Shown in pieces: positions 44,286-52,606 of a DNA stretch of 64,000 nucleotides (positions are counted from its first letter, which is position 1; the number at the start of each line of letters is the position of its first letter). This stretch comes from JBGTFE01 sp036403235. Its GTDB lineage: Bacteria; Acidobacteriota; Blastocatellia; Pyrinomonadales; Pyrinomonadaceae. The translations under genes and the position numbers were made by a program. The stretch is taken from assembly GCA_036403235.1 (NCBI GenBank), contig DASWRI010000067.1, positions 115,090-179,089 on the forward strand, in the 5' to 3' direction. The notes under the pieces are model-generated. The model was not told the DNA's origin. It saw only the letters and a program-made list of their open reading frames with translations, and ran no database searches.

Positions 44286-45062
44286 ATGGAACAAACTACT
44301 CCTACTCCAGATTTGAATGCCTCGGGGAAATTAGATGTGCAGGATATAGCTATTACTCTGGGAAAGAGTCCTACAGCTATCGTATACACAACAAAAGATA
44401 ATCAACTCCGCTGGCGTTATTTCGGCAATAAGGGCAATCTCCCGAACAGGCTCATTAATGCTGTATCAGAGTTTGACACCATAATGACGAAAATAGGAGT
44501 TTCAGTTCCAAAATCTTATAAAAAAGAGGCATACTATCAATTAGGCAAATCATTGTTTGCGGCTTTAAATTGTCCTGGAACTACAAAACATGTTAGCTAT
44601 TTTCGCGATGTAAAATTATTTGTAGCAGCGAAATCTAAAGAGCGCGGCCGGTTTGTTTACGTTGCTGCAAGCATGGCCTCGATATTAATTTTGGCACTTC
44701 TTATAAGTTTTTCCTACTTTGAAACAAATAATATACATGCTGATGCTGCACTAATTGAGCTCGGTGGATTGTTTGGCGCTATAGGCGCTTGTATTTCTGT
44801 CCTGCAGAGAAATAACTCGTTAAAGATTGATCCATTCGTCGGTATTGGTTATATCTCTTTTCAAGGAATCGCTAGAATTTTTCTGGGATTCATTTTTGGA
44901 TGTATTTTTGTAATCGCCAGTAAGGCTAATTTCATTTTAGGAGTTGTTGGAAATACTGTTTATCCATTATTTATCTTATCTATTGTTGCAGGGTTTAGTG
45001 AAAGATTTATACCCGAGTTATTAAGCAGATTTGAGGCTCAAAATTTTAGGGATATTGAGTAG
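44286..45062 (+). CDS. membrane protein, plus-strand cargo gene inside phage
   Basis: The 258-residue, AT-rich gene runs against all its neighbours. Residues 1-125 are soluble (DVQDIAITLGKSPTAIVYTT, DNQLRWRYFGNKGNLPNRLI). Four helices follow (about 128-146, 157-175, 192-211, 216-237). An N-terminal soluble domain with a membrane C-terminal part is common in superinfection-exclusion and abortive-infection proteins, but no family was recognised. Its own promoter probably lies in the AT-rich 44150-44280. Confidence 0.6.
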   Translation: MEQTTPTPDLNASGKLDVQDIAITLGKSPTAIVYTTKDNQLRWRYFGNKGNLPNRLINAVSEFDTIMTKIGVSVPKSYKKEAYYQLGKSLFAALNCPGTTKHVSYFRDVKLFVAAKSKERGRFVYVAASMASILILALLISFSYFETNNIHADAALIELGGLFGAIGACISVLQRNNSLKIDPFVGIGYISFQGIARIFLGFIFGCIFVIASKANFILGVVGNTVYPLFILSIVAGFSERFIPELLSRFEAQNFRDIE

Positions 45063-45084
45063 CATAAAGTCCTTGAAGTTCTAA

Positions 45085-45300
45085 TTATTTAACTGTAAGT
45101 TTTTCATTTCTCTTCCAGGCCATCCTATAACCGCATTTATCGCAGATAACGTGTTGAACTTTCAAGTTCGGATTAAGTATCAACCCGAAGATATAGAGAT
45201 ACTGTCCGTCCGATTGATACAAAACGGCATTGCACGACTTTCGCGTGTCCGGCATACGTCCTTTGCAGCGAACGTCTTTAATTTCTTTTTTGTTTTTCAT
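45085..45300 (-). CDS. Com-like zinc finger protein
   Basis: The 71-residue protein has two cysteine pairs: VRCKGRMPDTRKSCNAVLYQ and HVICDKCGYRM. The pattern CK-x-n-C-N-x-LY ... C-x2-C resembles phage Mu Com, a zinc-binding translational activator of the mom gene. No Mom-like gene was found beside it; it is the last gene of the replication operon. Its role may be in RNA or DNA binding. Confidence 0.6.
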   Translation of the reverse strand: MKNKKEIKDVRCKGRMPDTRKSCNAVLYQSDGQYLYIFGLILNPNLKVQHVICDKCGYRMAWKRNEKLTVK

Positions 45301-45302
45301 TA

Positions 45303-46433
45303 TTAGGCTATAAATTCGACTATCGCCCTTAAGTTTTCCGGCTTTAACGCTTCCTCTTCCGATTCCATAATCGCTACACGCTCATCGAGCATTTCATTAA
45401 ATAAATCGAATAAGTATTCATCAGATAAAATTTTATTGACCTTCGAGTTGTAAGCATCAGTATAGCCATTGTGCCTCCGGGCTTTGAGTTCTCCGGCAAT
45501 CAAATAATCCGCCAAATCGAATCCCCCTTTCTTTTCTTCGACGGTTGCCGCATCTTCGATAATTCTGGAAGTCGTTACGTTGAGTCCGAATCTTTGAGCC
45601 TCAATTGCTTCTCTCTGCCAGAGGTCGAAACCGTCGGCGTCGGGAAAGAGTATGATTTTCCTGCCTCTGAACCGGCGCAGTTTTTCGGCTTTAAGATAAG
45701 ACTTTCCGCCGATGGCGAGCCAGATGAAATTATCGAGAAAAATCGACGCGACCGCGGCGGTTTTTTCGGCTTCGACGATTGCCACGGACTTCCTTTTATC
45801 CCTTTTCAAAAGATGCTCGCCGAAAAAGCAGATTTTGTGCTCAAAGGTTTCCGCCAGGACTTTCGTCTTTTTGAGCTCGTAGTGTATCCATGACGGATTT
45901 ACTCGTTTATCGCGCTTTCCCGTTTTTTCATCGTAGGAGATAATCTTTCCCGTCCGGGCACGCCCTTTGTCATCAATCTGCCAGAAGACGGTTTTGCCCG
46001 TCTTGGTCGTTCCTATCAGATAATCCTTAATCATCTTTTCGACGAGCTCCGGGTCGACGAAAGACAATAGGAAATTCAGGAAGCGGTTTTTATTTGTGTG
46101 TTCGAGCGAGCGGACGACCAGAGAGTTATCGATAGTGTCGAAGTATTCGGCCTGCTCCTTTCGGCTCGCAGCATTTATCCGTGTCACGACCGCTGCGTTC
46201 ATTCTGGTTTTGCCGGTAGCGGGGGCGTTTGTGCCTGACTGGGTGCCGAGCCCGAGGAACTCCTTCGGCGTCAGGTGATAACCGCAGGAGGATTCCCGGT
46301 TGCAGCGGCCGACCGACGAGTCAAGATAATCTCCGAGCTCGTCAATGTATCTGGCGAACTCGTTTTTCTTTCCGCATGACGGGCAGGTGTAGCGAGAACG
46401 CGAACCTCTGTATTTTTCCAGTTGATATTTCAT
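45303..46433 (-). CDS. phage primase-like protein with zinc ribbon and Toprim
   Basis: ATG 46433 gives 376 residues; an alternative start at 46520 lies within the repeat array and is less likely. The N-terminal zinc ribbon (YTCPSCGKKNEFARYIDEL, then GRCNRESSCGYHLTPKEF) fits a DnaG/DUF6371-type primase. The Toprim-like part contains SVAIVEAEKTAAVASIF (Glu) and GRKIILFPDADGFDLW (DxD). It should work with the RepA-like ATPase encoded upstream across the repeats. Confidence 0.75.
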   Translation of the reverse strand: MKYQLEKYRGSRSRYTCPSCGKKNEFARYIDELGDYLDSSVGRCNRESSCGYHLTPKEFLGLGTQSGTNAPATGKTRMNAAVVTRINAASRKEQAEYFDTIDNSLVVRSLEHTNKNRFLNFLLSFVDPELVEKMIKDYLIGTTKTGKTVFWQIDDKGRARTGKIISYDEKTGKRDKRVNPSWIHYELKKTKVLAETFEHKICFFGEHLLKRDKRKSVAIVEAEKTAAVASIFLDNFIWLAIGGKSYLKAEKLRRFRGRKIILFPDADGFDLWQREAIEAQRFGLNVTTSRIIEDAATVEEKKGGFDLADYLIAGELKARRHNGYTDAYNSKVNKILSDEYLFDLFNEMLDERVAIMESEEEALKPENLRAIVEFIA

Positions 46434-46492
46434 CAATGTTTGTAGCTTTTCCAGCCTCGTATCAATAAAAAGGGTATGACGCGATTGGGAAG

Positions 46493-46874
46493 TGTCATCT
46501 TCAGTCTTTCCTATCAACAAAACCCTTTATTTATAGTAGTTCTACTGAAGATGTCGGATAGTGTCATCTTCAGTCTTGATGACATCTTCAAAACGTCATC
46601 TTCAGCAAGAAAATACCTGAAAATTTATAGACCTCTACCTACCCTTATCTTTCTCGCTTTTGAAAAATTCGATTCAAAAACGGTTCCGGCAAAGGTGATT
46701 TTCTTCCGATAGGTTTCCAAAGAACTTGTTTGACGCGCCTGAACTTGACGCTTCCAACCGGCTGAAGATGACACTTGCGTCATCTTCAAGTAAACCGTTA
46801 AAATAAAAGAGCTTACGGTAAAAATCCGGCTGAAGATGACATCTGCAAACGAGAGTCGCAGGCCGTCATCTTCA
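46493..46874. repeat. iteron-like array of GTCATCTTCAG
   Basis: Nine copies of the 11-base word or its complement (some with one change) lie at about 46493, 46545(-), 46562, 46580, 46595, 46762(-), 46779, 46830(-) and 46865. The pair at 46763-46788 forms a perfect palindrome TGAAGATGAC-N6-GTCATCTTCA, and the pair at 46545/46562 is palindromic too. The array fills the gap between two replication genes and may be the phage origin or an operator set. The region 46434-46871 holds no supported gene. Confidence 0.8.
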
Positions 46875-47981
46875 ATTCTCGGCTTCGGAGCGGTTGTCCG
46901 CCTCGGCTTCCAAAAGCTCGATCGGGAGCTTCCATTTCCACTGCACGTCGCCGCCGAAATAACCGCCTGTCTTAAAGACGACGACGCCTAATTTTTGCCG
47001 CGCGGTTCTTAAGGAACGCTCGGTAATTCCCAAATCGTGAGCTTCCTTTTGAACTTCCTTGGCGCAGCGTTCTCCTTCCTTGAGGGCTTCGCGCAGAAAC
47101 TTCATCGCTTCGACCCAGCCCGCCTGATTGTCCGAGGTTTCGGGCTTGAACGAAGTGAGTATCTGCGTTGCGGTCAGATTCGACGCGCCGAGCCAGAACA
47201 GGCCTTCGTGCGTTATCTCGTAGCCCAGGGACTCGCCCTTCATAGCGTAGTTGCATTTGTCGTGAATGAACGCTCCCTTGGTTCTGCTTTGCGGGTCGCG
47301 CCCGATGATGATTTCCGAGCGCGCGATGGCGCGCAGGTCGATGCTCCCCAATCCTGCAGCCCGGCCTTCTCCGCCGCCTTTCGCTTTGCCGATATGGCGG
47401 ACCAGAATAAAGGAAGCGTTATATTCGACGGCGATTTCCGTCAGGCGAGTGGTAATCGGACGGATGGCCGTCGCGAGATTGATATTCGTGTCTTTGGGGA
47501 CGTAGGAAAAAAACGGGTCGATAAAAACTAAAGCGGGCTTGATTTTCTCCATCAAGTTCTCGAATCTGAGAAGCCCCATTTCGTCGAAGGTTATCGGCTC
47601 GGTGACGGTCGCTATGTTTTCGTGTTTCGCGCCGACCTGCGTCAGCCTCGGCTTGAGCGTGTCTTCGGCGTCGTCCTCCTCGGCGAGGAACAGCACTTTT
47701 CCCTCTTTGATATATTCCTCCGAGTTCGGAAATTTCCACCCGTTCGAGACGACGGCTCCGAGAGCGGAGGTGATATAGGATTTTCCGATGCCCTCTTCGC
47801 CCGTAAAAAGAGTAATCTTCTTTCGCGGGATATACGGAAACCAGAGCCATTCGACGGATTTGGCCTCGACGTCGCTCAGCCAGGCGAACTTCACCCCGCC
47901 TCCGTCGTTTTCCGCGAGACGCTCCGCTTCCGCCTTAATTTCTTCGATATTTATCGCGCTCTTCGAGTCGCTTGAATCCAT
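46872..47981 (-). CDS. RepA-like RecA-fold helicase/ATPase
   Basis: The 369-residue protein is an AAA_25/RepA-type hexameric ATPase. Walker A is GEEGIGKS, Walker B is ALVFIDPFFSY, and a sensor motif is SFILVRHIGKAKGGGEGRAA. The C-terminal region (about 280-345) is a winged-helix-like part: CAKEVQKEAHDLGITERSLR. Such proteins unwind DNA at phage and plasmid origins. The stop codon overlaps the last repeat of the iteron-like array. Confidence 0.85.
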   Translation of the reverse strand: MDSSDSKSAINIEEIKAEAERLAENDGGGVKFAWLSDVEAKSVEWLWFPYIPRKKITLFTGEEGIGKSYITSALGAVVSNGWKFPNSEEYIKEGKVLFLAEEDDAEDTLKPRLTQVGAKHENIATVTEPITFDEMGLLRFENLMEKIKPALVFIDPFFSYVPKDTNINLATAIRPITTRLTEIAVEYNASFILVRHIGKAKGGGEGRAAGLGSIDLRAIARSEIIIGRDPQSRTKGAFIHDKCNYAMKGESLGYEITHEGLFWLGASNLTATQILTSFKPETSDNQAGWVEAMKFLREALKEGERCAKEVQKEAHDLGITERSLRTARQKLGVVVFKTGGYFGGDVQWKWKLPIELLEAEADNRSEAEN

Positions 47982-48024
47982 CTATATTTTCCCCGTCCTT
48001 TTTTTTGCTTTCTCCAATTTCGTC

Positions 48025-48384
48025 CTAGCCGATCTTGACAGTCGACCGCCGTCTGACCGGTTTCGCTTTCGCTCTTTCCTCGGCCGCCTTTTCTTTCGCC
48101 GGGCGCGTCTGCTCGCGCCACGCGGCGTCGACGTCGCGTTTTATCCATTTCAAGGGTTTTTCGGATACGCGCTTCTCTTTGAGCAGATGAGTTCCGGCCC
48201 GCCCGCGCACCACGGCTTCTTCAGAGCATCCGAAGCGATAGGCGACGTAATCTTTGCCGACCGTCGCGTTTTGAGGAAGCGCTTCGAACGCCGCGGCGCG
48301 GGTCGGATTGACGGACTTCAGGCGCTCGACCTCGTTTTCGAGATTCTCGATTCGTTCCAGAATTGTCCGCATCTCGTCGCTCAT
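48025..48384 (-). CDS. small coiled-coil DNA-binding candidate
   Basis: The 119-residue protein has a coiled coil (about 3-25, RTILERIENLENEVERLKSV), a helix-turn-helix-like middle (VAYRFGCSEEAVVRGRAG) and a strongly basic tail. It is an early operon member, 3 bases after its neighbour. The function is unknown; DNA binding is inferred from composition. Confidence 0.6.
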   Translation of the reverse strand: MSDEMRTILERIENLENEVERLKSVNPTRAAAFEALPQNATVGKDYVAYRFGCSEEAVVRGRAGTHLLKEKRVSEKPLKWIKRDVDAAWREQTRPAKEKAAEERAKAKPVRRRSTVKIG

Positions 48385-48387
48385 CGT

Positions 48388-48831
48388 TTATTCGCTCAAC
48401 TGTTTGATTTTTTCGTAAAAATCCCTGACCGCCTGAAGGAGCTCGAATCCCTCTTTTTGCAGCTCGGCGCGCGAAGCGCCCTCCTCTCGCGCGCAAACCA
48501 CGTCGCCGAGCTCCGTGTGAATCCGTCGCATCAGCTCGGCAAGCTGCGTCACGACCGGCGCGGCCTGAAGCTTTTTGGTTCGCTCGCGCTCCAGAATTTT
48601 CCAGATTTCCGCTTCGAGCCCGGGCGAAAACGACAGCATCGCTTCGTGGATTTCCAGTAGCTCGACGTAAGGATTGTCGCGCTGCTCGTCCGTCGGGTTT
48701 ATCTGGCGCGAGAACTTGCTCGAATCGTTGCGCTTCAAATAGCCCGATACGGTGCTGATCGAGCCGGGATGCCGGCGAAAGAGCATGTAAATTTCGAGCG
48801 CCGCTTTTTCGTAATCGGGGTTATGCGTCAT
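48388..48831 (-). CDS. phage early protein, possible regulator
   Basis: ATG at 48831 is preferred over a TTG at 48876. The 147-residue product begins MTHNPDYEKAALEIYMLFRR, then TVSGYLKRNDSSKFSRQINP. This looks like the helix-turn-helix with operator contacts of CII-like phage regulators. A long helix and a coiled C-terminal part (about 100-147) follow. The family is uncertain. Confidence 0.6.
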   Translation of the reverse strand: MTHNPDYEKAALEIYMLFRRHPGSISTVSGYLKRNDSSKFSRQINPTDEQRDNPYVELLEIHEAMLSFSPGLEAEIWKILERERTKKLQAAPVVTQLAELMRRIHTELGDVVCAREEGASRAELQKEGFELLQAVRDFYEKIKQLSE

Positions 48832-48952
48832 AAACAAATCTAAGTGCAAAAATTGCGTGTAAATAAGCCTTTTCAAGTAAGAAATTTTCGTCTAATCTCA
48901 ATCCGGTTCTTTGAAAATCTACTTCTTTTCTTTACGTTTTAGGAATTAATTT

Positions 48953-49369
48953 TTAAGTTTCAGAACTTAGCCCCAATTCGAGAAGCTCGCGGAAATCTTC
49001 CGTCTCCACTCGTTCCAGACAATCGCCGCACGCGCAGATTCCTAAGAAACAGACCGAGCCTTCGGGAAACTCGTCGTAGGGCGCGCGAAAGCCGCAGAAG
49101 CTGCACGTCCGGAGCTTTTCTACGGGCAGGCGCCAGACGCCGCAGTGACTGGCAAAGCCTTCCATCCCGATATACTCGGACGTGCGGAGGGACTTTACGG
49201 GGCGTTCGACGCATTCGATGAGCTCCATTTTTTCGAGCTTTTCGAGATGGCGAATCGTTATCGTTCTATTCGAGCCGATAACTCCGACGGAGCTTATGCC
49301 GCCGCGCGAGCGCAGGAAATCGAGTATTTCTTTCCCGGTCGGGGAAATCCTTAATTTCGGTTTTTGCAT
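48953..49369 (-). CDS. winged-helix plus zinc-ribbon phage protein (wHTH first)
   Basis: The start at 49369 (MQKPKLRISPTGKEILDFLR) is preferred because the earlier frame start runs through a long inverted repeat. Residues about 1-80 form a winged helix (GSNRTITIRHLEKLEKMELI, then CVERPVKS) and the HCGVWRL motif. Residues about 90-125 form a zinc ribbon with CSFC and CACGDC. The protein is a paralogue of the gene at 49439-50110, with the two modules in reversed order. It is probably a DNA-binding early regulator. Confidence 0.72.
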   Translation of the reverse strand: MQKPKLRISPTGKEILDFLRSRGGISSVGVIGSNRTITIRHLEKLEKMELIECVERPVKSLRTSEYIGMEGFASHCGVWRLPVEKLRTCSFCGFRAPYDEFPEGSVCFLGICACGDCLERVETEDFRELLELGLSSET

Positions 49370-49377
49370 AGGGTGAT

Positions 49378-49434
49378 TCATTGACTCAATCAAGGGCAAG
49401 ACCGTGAAAGCCTTGCCCTTGATTGAGTCAATGA
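49378..49434. repeat. perfect 23-bp inverted repeat
   Basis: TCATTGACTCAATCAAGGGC... (49378-49400) pairs perfectly with 49412-49434 around an 11-base loop. It lies between two paralogous genes, 5 bases after the stop of 49439-50110. No T run follows on the minus strand, so it is not a standard terminator. It could be an RNA processing site or a terminator of another type. Confidence 0.85.
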
Positions 49435-49438
49435 ACGT

Positions 49439-50110
49439 TTATGCGGCCACTTTCCTTCCCGCTGCCTTCAACTTCCAAATACCACAATGCAGTTCTTCAG
49501 GCGTTAATTTCCCGCGACGTTCCAGCGGGAAATCGTTCTGGTAAACCGGACGTTGAACATTTTCGATTAAACGTAGCTCTTCAAGCTGTATTAATCTTTT
49601 AACGGTTCGCTGTTTGGTGTCGGCGAAGTTTGCGCCAATCGTAGCCTGACCGCCGTTTTCTTTAAGATAGTCGAGAATTTCCTGTTGGCTTTCGGTAATT
49701 TTGGAAGACTTCGCGGGAAGTTGTTTTGCGTTGCCTTGAACGGCAAGCTGGCGTCTGAAATGAACTGTGCTTTCTTGTTTTAGACAATAACCACACGCGA
49801 CTAAATTATTGACCGAAGGTGCGTCCGGGCGAACGGCTGCCTCAACCAGACAAAAGGAACAATCTATCATTCCGTCAATTGCATATTGCGGAACTTCTTT
49901 TTCGAACGGATCTTTTTCTTCGGGAACAAATCCGGAACCGAGCCCACCGGTGGCTTTGATTAAATTGGTTTCGGAAGTAATAAGATTTGCAATAGCGTTT
50001 GCGCCTTTATACATTGTCTCTGCTGTTCGGGAGTCAATTTTCCCTGCTCGAAGGTCTTTGAGCGATAAAATTAACTCTGCATAAACGTCTTTTATCGTGT
50101 TGCTTGACAT
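49439..50110 (-). CDS. zinc-ribbon plus winged-helix phage protein (zinc first)
   Basis: The 223-residue protein has an N-terminal helical part (1-80), a zinc ribbon (CSFC at about 84 and CGYC at about 106), and a winged helix at about 140-215 (ITESQQEILDYLKENGGQAT, KQRTVKRLIQLEELRLIENV, then HCGIWKLK). It shares RLIQLEELRLIENVQRPV-type sequence and HCGxW with its neighbour at 48953. The start overlaps the HNH gene by 19 bases. Confidence 0.75.
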   Translation of the reverse strand: MSSNTIKDVYAELILSLKDLRAGKIDSRTAETMYKGANAIANLITSETNLIKATGGLGSGFVPEEKDPFEKEVPQYAIDGMIDCSFCLVEAAVRPDAPSVNNLVACGYCLKQESTVHFRRQLAVQGNAKQLPAKSSKITESQQEILDYLKENGGQATIGANFADTKQRTVKRLIQLEELRLIENVQRPVYQNDFPLERRGKLTPEELHCGIWKLKAAGRKVAA

Positions 50111-51876
50111 ACTGAAATTTCTCCTCTTGGTTGAATCAAATTAAATGGAACATCTTGAATCGGCTTAGAAAACTGATTCCTTTGCGGCGATTGGTTCAGA
50201 TAATCTTTTGCAATCGCCCAAGATTTAACAAAAGTTCGAAGCTTTTCGGCTTCATCCTTATTTGTCATTGGCAATTCACAGTTATTGATAAAATCGACAA
50301 CTGTTTTCGCAATTTCTTCGGTGCTAAAATGACCGATGAAAAAATGTTTTTTTCCAAATACAGGGCGACAAAGCATAATCACTCGCCACGTCTTGGAAGT
50401 ATCTTTTTTAATGAAAAATATGTGCAGATTGAACGGCTTGTCTTTTCGCTGTTCCTGCCCGATTAAAACCGTCGATTTGTTAGCGTGTCCGTTCGCAATC
50501 GCCCAGCGGCGCGCCTCATTCCGAAGAACTTTAAAATCTTCCCAATTCGAAAGAGGCTTGTCCCAAGCTGTTGCAAATTCAATAACAGCTTTTGCGGCAT
50601 CCTCGGAAACGTAATAACCGAGCATCGTTCGCTTGTTTAGAAACCAAACAGTAATAGCGTGATTTGATTTACTGGCTTTTCGGTTTTTTGCGAGAGTAAT
50701 TCCGAACGAAGGTTTATTAACTGTGCCAGGTCGAGAAAAATAATGAACAGAAAGATTTTTTTGTCTGTAATCGAATGTTCGTTTGTTAATCTGAGAAATT
50801 CGCACTTTTTCTTTTGGGTCAATGTCCAAAATAAGGTGCGCGAGTGTAGCAATTTTATATTGCCGATGCCCGATTTTAGCCCGGTAGCCGACAACCTTTT
50901 TGCCCTGACTGTTCAAAAGTTTCCATTCAAAATCTTTGACCTTTTCAAAATCTTCCGTGTCCACGATGGCGAGTTTTTCGGTGCCGATAACTTTCACCAG
51001 ACGAGTTTTCTTTTTATTTTGTTTGTCTAGTTCCTGTTGCAGCTCGCGCACCACCGAAAGAAGCGGTCGAAGTTCTGCTGGTCGCTGGCTTAGCGCAAGG
51101 CGATGCCCGGCTTCTGACTGCGAAACCAATTCCAGATTTTCAATGTCGAAATTTCTTTTATTACCGTCTTTGAACAGTAAAAAATGAGTTTTAGGGATGC
51201 GTCTTCCCTGTTGCTTCCAAATGAAATAATGTTTCATTTGCCAACCGCTGTCGGTTTTTATTTGGACAAAATCCTTGTCAACGACTCTTTCGTCGCCAAT
51301 TTCATATTTTGGTTTTACTGTGCCATATACAGGTAAATTTGTGATTCCATTTTCCAACGCCCAAGCGCGAACAGTCGGTTTTATTGCTTCAATTTCTGCT
51401 TTGGTGGAGAGAGGGAAATTACTGTCTTTTATAAATTGGATAACGTCTTTTAACGCCTTTTCCGATGTATAGCTACCGAGAGAAACCTGTGTCGGGCTGA
51501 GATAGACGTATAAACGCCACGAAGAATTTCTGCGTTTTTTATCGCAAAAATAATAAAACTTTGTTTCTCCGATTACCGGACTAACATTTTTTGAGAGGCA
51601 CAGATTTGCTTTTCTCAAATCAAACCGATTGCCGTTTAGATAGGTAACGTAAGCCCGACCGTCGCCGTCGGATTTTTCGACGCCGAGAATCATATGCGAC
51701 AGACGGTAGCATTTTTGCCCGGTCGCTTTATCACCAATTCGGCAGCCGATATGAAACCAGCCCGCGCGCCCGGAAGTTTCAATCTGCCATTCAAACGGAG
51801 AGACTTTTTCATAGTCTTCCGCATCAATAATGGCAAAACCCTTGGCGCCTTTAACTTGTAAAAACGTAGTTTCCAT
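50092..51876 (-). CDS. composite HNH/AP2 homing-endonuclease-like protein
   Basis: The 594-residue protein contains repeated modules. Blocks at about 10-95 and 300-380 are related (GFAIIDAEDYEKVSPFEWQI and KLAIVDTEDFEKVKDFEWKL) and resemble the N-terminal half of phage HNH proteins. AP2-like DNA-binding blocks lie at about 105-185, 395-480 and 495-575 (SLGSYTSEKALKDVIQFI, MLGYYVSEDAAKAVIEFA, FIGHFSTEEIAKTVVDFI). A central HNH-like part at about 205-260 reads HYFIWKQQGRRIPKTHFLLF and DGNKRNFDIENLELV. The usual first H of HNH is not clear, so nuclease activity is uncertain. Such genes are often selfish elements in phages. Confidence 0.72.
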   Translation of the reverse strand: METTFLQVKGAKGFAIIDAEDYEKVSPFEWQIETSGRAGWFHIGCRIGDKATGQKCYRLSHMILGVEKSDGDGRAYVTYLNGNRFDLRKANLCLSKNVSPVIGETKFYYFCDKKRRNSSWRLYVYLSPTQVSLGSYTSEKALKDVIQFIKDSNFPLSTKAEIEAIKPTVRAWALENGITNLPVYGTVKPKYEIGDERVVDKDFVQIKTDSGWQMKHYFIWKQQGRRIPKTHFLLFKDGNKRNFDIENLELVSQSEAGHRLALSQRPAELRPLLSVVRELQQELDKQNKKKTRLVKVIGTEKLAIVDTEDFEKVKDFEWKLLNSQGKKVVGYRAKIGHRQYKIATLAHLILDIDPKEKVRISQINKRTFDYRQKNLSVHYFSRPGTVNKPSFGITLAKNRKASKSNHAITVWFLNKRTMLGYYVSEDAAKAVIEFATAWDKPLSNWEDFKVLRNEARRWAIANGHANKSTVLIGQEQRKDKPFNLHIFFIKKDTSKTWRVIMLCRPVFGKKHFFIGHFSTEEIAKTVVDFINNCELPMTNKDEAEKLRTFVKSWAIAKDYLNQSPQRNQFSKPIQDVPFNLIQPRGEISVCQATR

Positions 51877-51888
51877 ATACTTTTAATT

Positions 51889-52497
51889 TCATCTCCTTGA
51901 AAATTGATTTTTTATTTCAGCCGAAGCAGACAAAAAAACCGTCTCCGACGGCTGGACGCCCAAAAGGGCGTCGCGCAAAGTATAGCCGATGTGCTTGCAG
52001 ATTTTGTTTCTGTAAAGAAAATCTTTGCACCCGCAGGAAGCTAACTTCTTTAGGTCAATGGTTTTCAAGGTAACTCTGTATTCGCTTTGGCTGTCGTGAT
52101 TGACGACAACGAACTTGTCCGATTCCCAATCGGAAAAAATTTCCAGATTATCACACCCGGCGTGCTTCATGACTTCAGCTAACTCTCTCTGGCGTTCGTT
52201 AAGACAAATCAAAAGAGTTTCCGCCGTCTTCTCGTTTGCGACGAGCAGAACGTCGTCGCTCATAACCTTTCGTCCATCGGTGCAAATCATCACGACGATG
52301 CCGTCCGAGTAGCGGGTTAAAGTTTCAACTTTGTGCCACGTCTTTTCTCTTTCGGGGTTAACCCCGGCGAAATTTGAATTGAAAACGAGAATGTGACTTC
52401 CCGGTTGTATCGAATCGGAACGCATCCGTTTAATTCGCGCGGCCTGCATTTCACTGTCAATGAACTTTTCGTAATCTTTTGCGTTAAAATCTGCCAT
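51889..52497 (-). CDS. SWIM zinc-finger phage protein
   Basis: The 202-residue protein has a C-terminal SWIM motif (SCGCKDFLYRNKICKHIGYT, pattern C-x-C-x7-C-x-H) that binds DNA or protein. The N-terminal part is mixed alpha/beta (GSHILVFNSNFAGVNPEREK). It is the first gene leftward from a promoter flanked by two repressor operators. Confidence 0.75.
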   Translation of the reverse strand: MADFNAKDYEKFIDSEMQAARIKRMRSDSIQPGSHILVFNSNFAGVNPEREKTWHKVETLTRYSDGIVVMICTDGRKVMSDDVLLVANEKTAETLLICLNERQRELAEVMKHAGCDNLEIFSDWESDKFVVVNHDSQSEYRVTLKTIDLKKLASCGCKDFLYRNKICKHIGYTLRDALLGVQPSETVFLSASAEIKNQFSRR

Positions 52498-52549
52498 TTT
52501 CTTCTGCTTTCTCCTGATATTTGGTTTGTCATTTCTGACTTACAAATAC

Positions 52550-52589
52550 AATGTAACATTTTATGTCGCATTTTGTCAACATAAAATGT
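52550..52589 (-). promoter_or_regulatory. leftward early promoter with operators A and B
   Basis: On the minus strand TTGACA (52579-52574), an 18-base spacer and TACATT (52555-52550). Operator-like palindromes ACATTTTATGT lie at 52556-52566 (in the spacer) and 52579-52589 (touching the -35). A repressor bound here would block the early operon. Confidence 0.72.
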
Positions 52590-52606
52590 CGCAGAAGAGA
52601 AAATAC

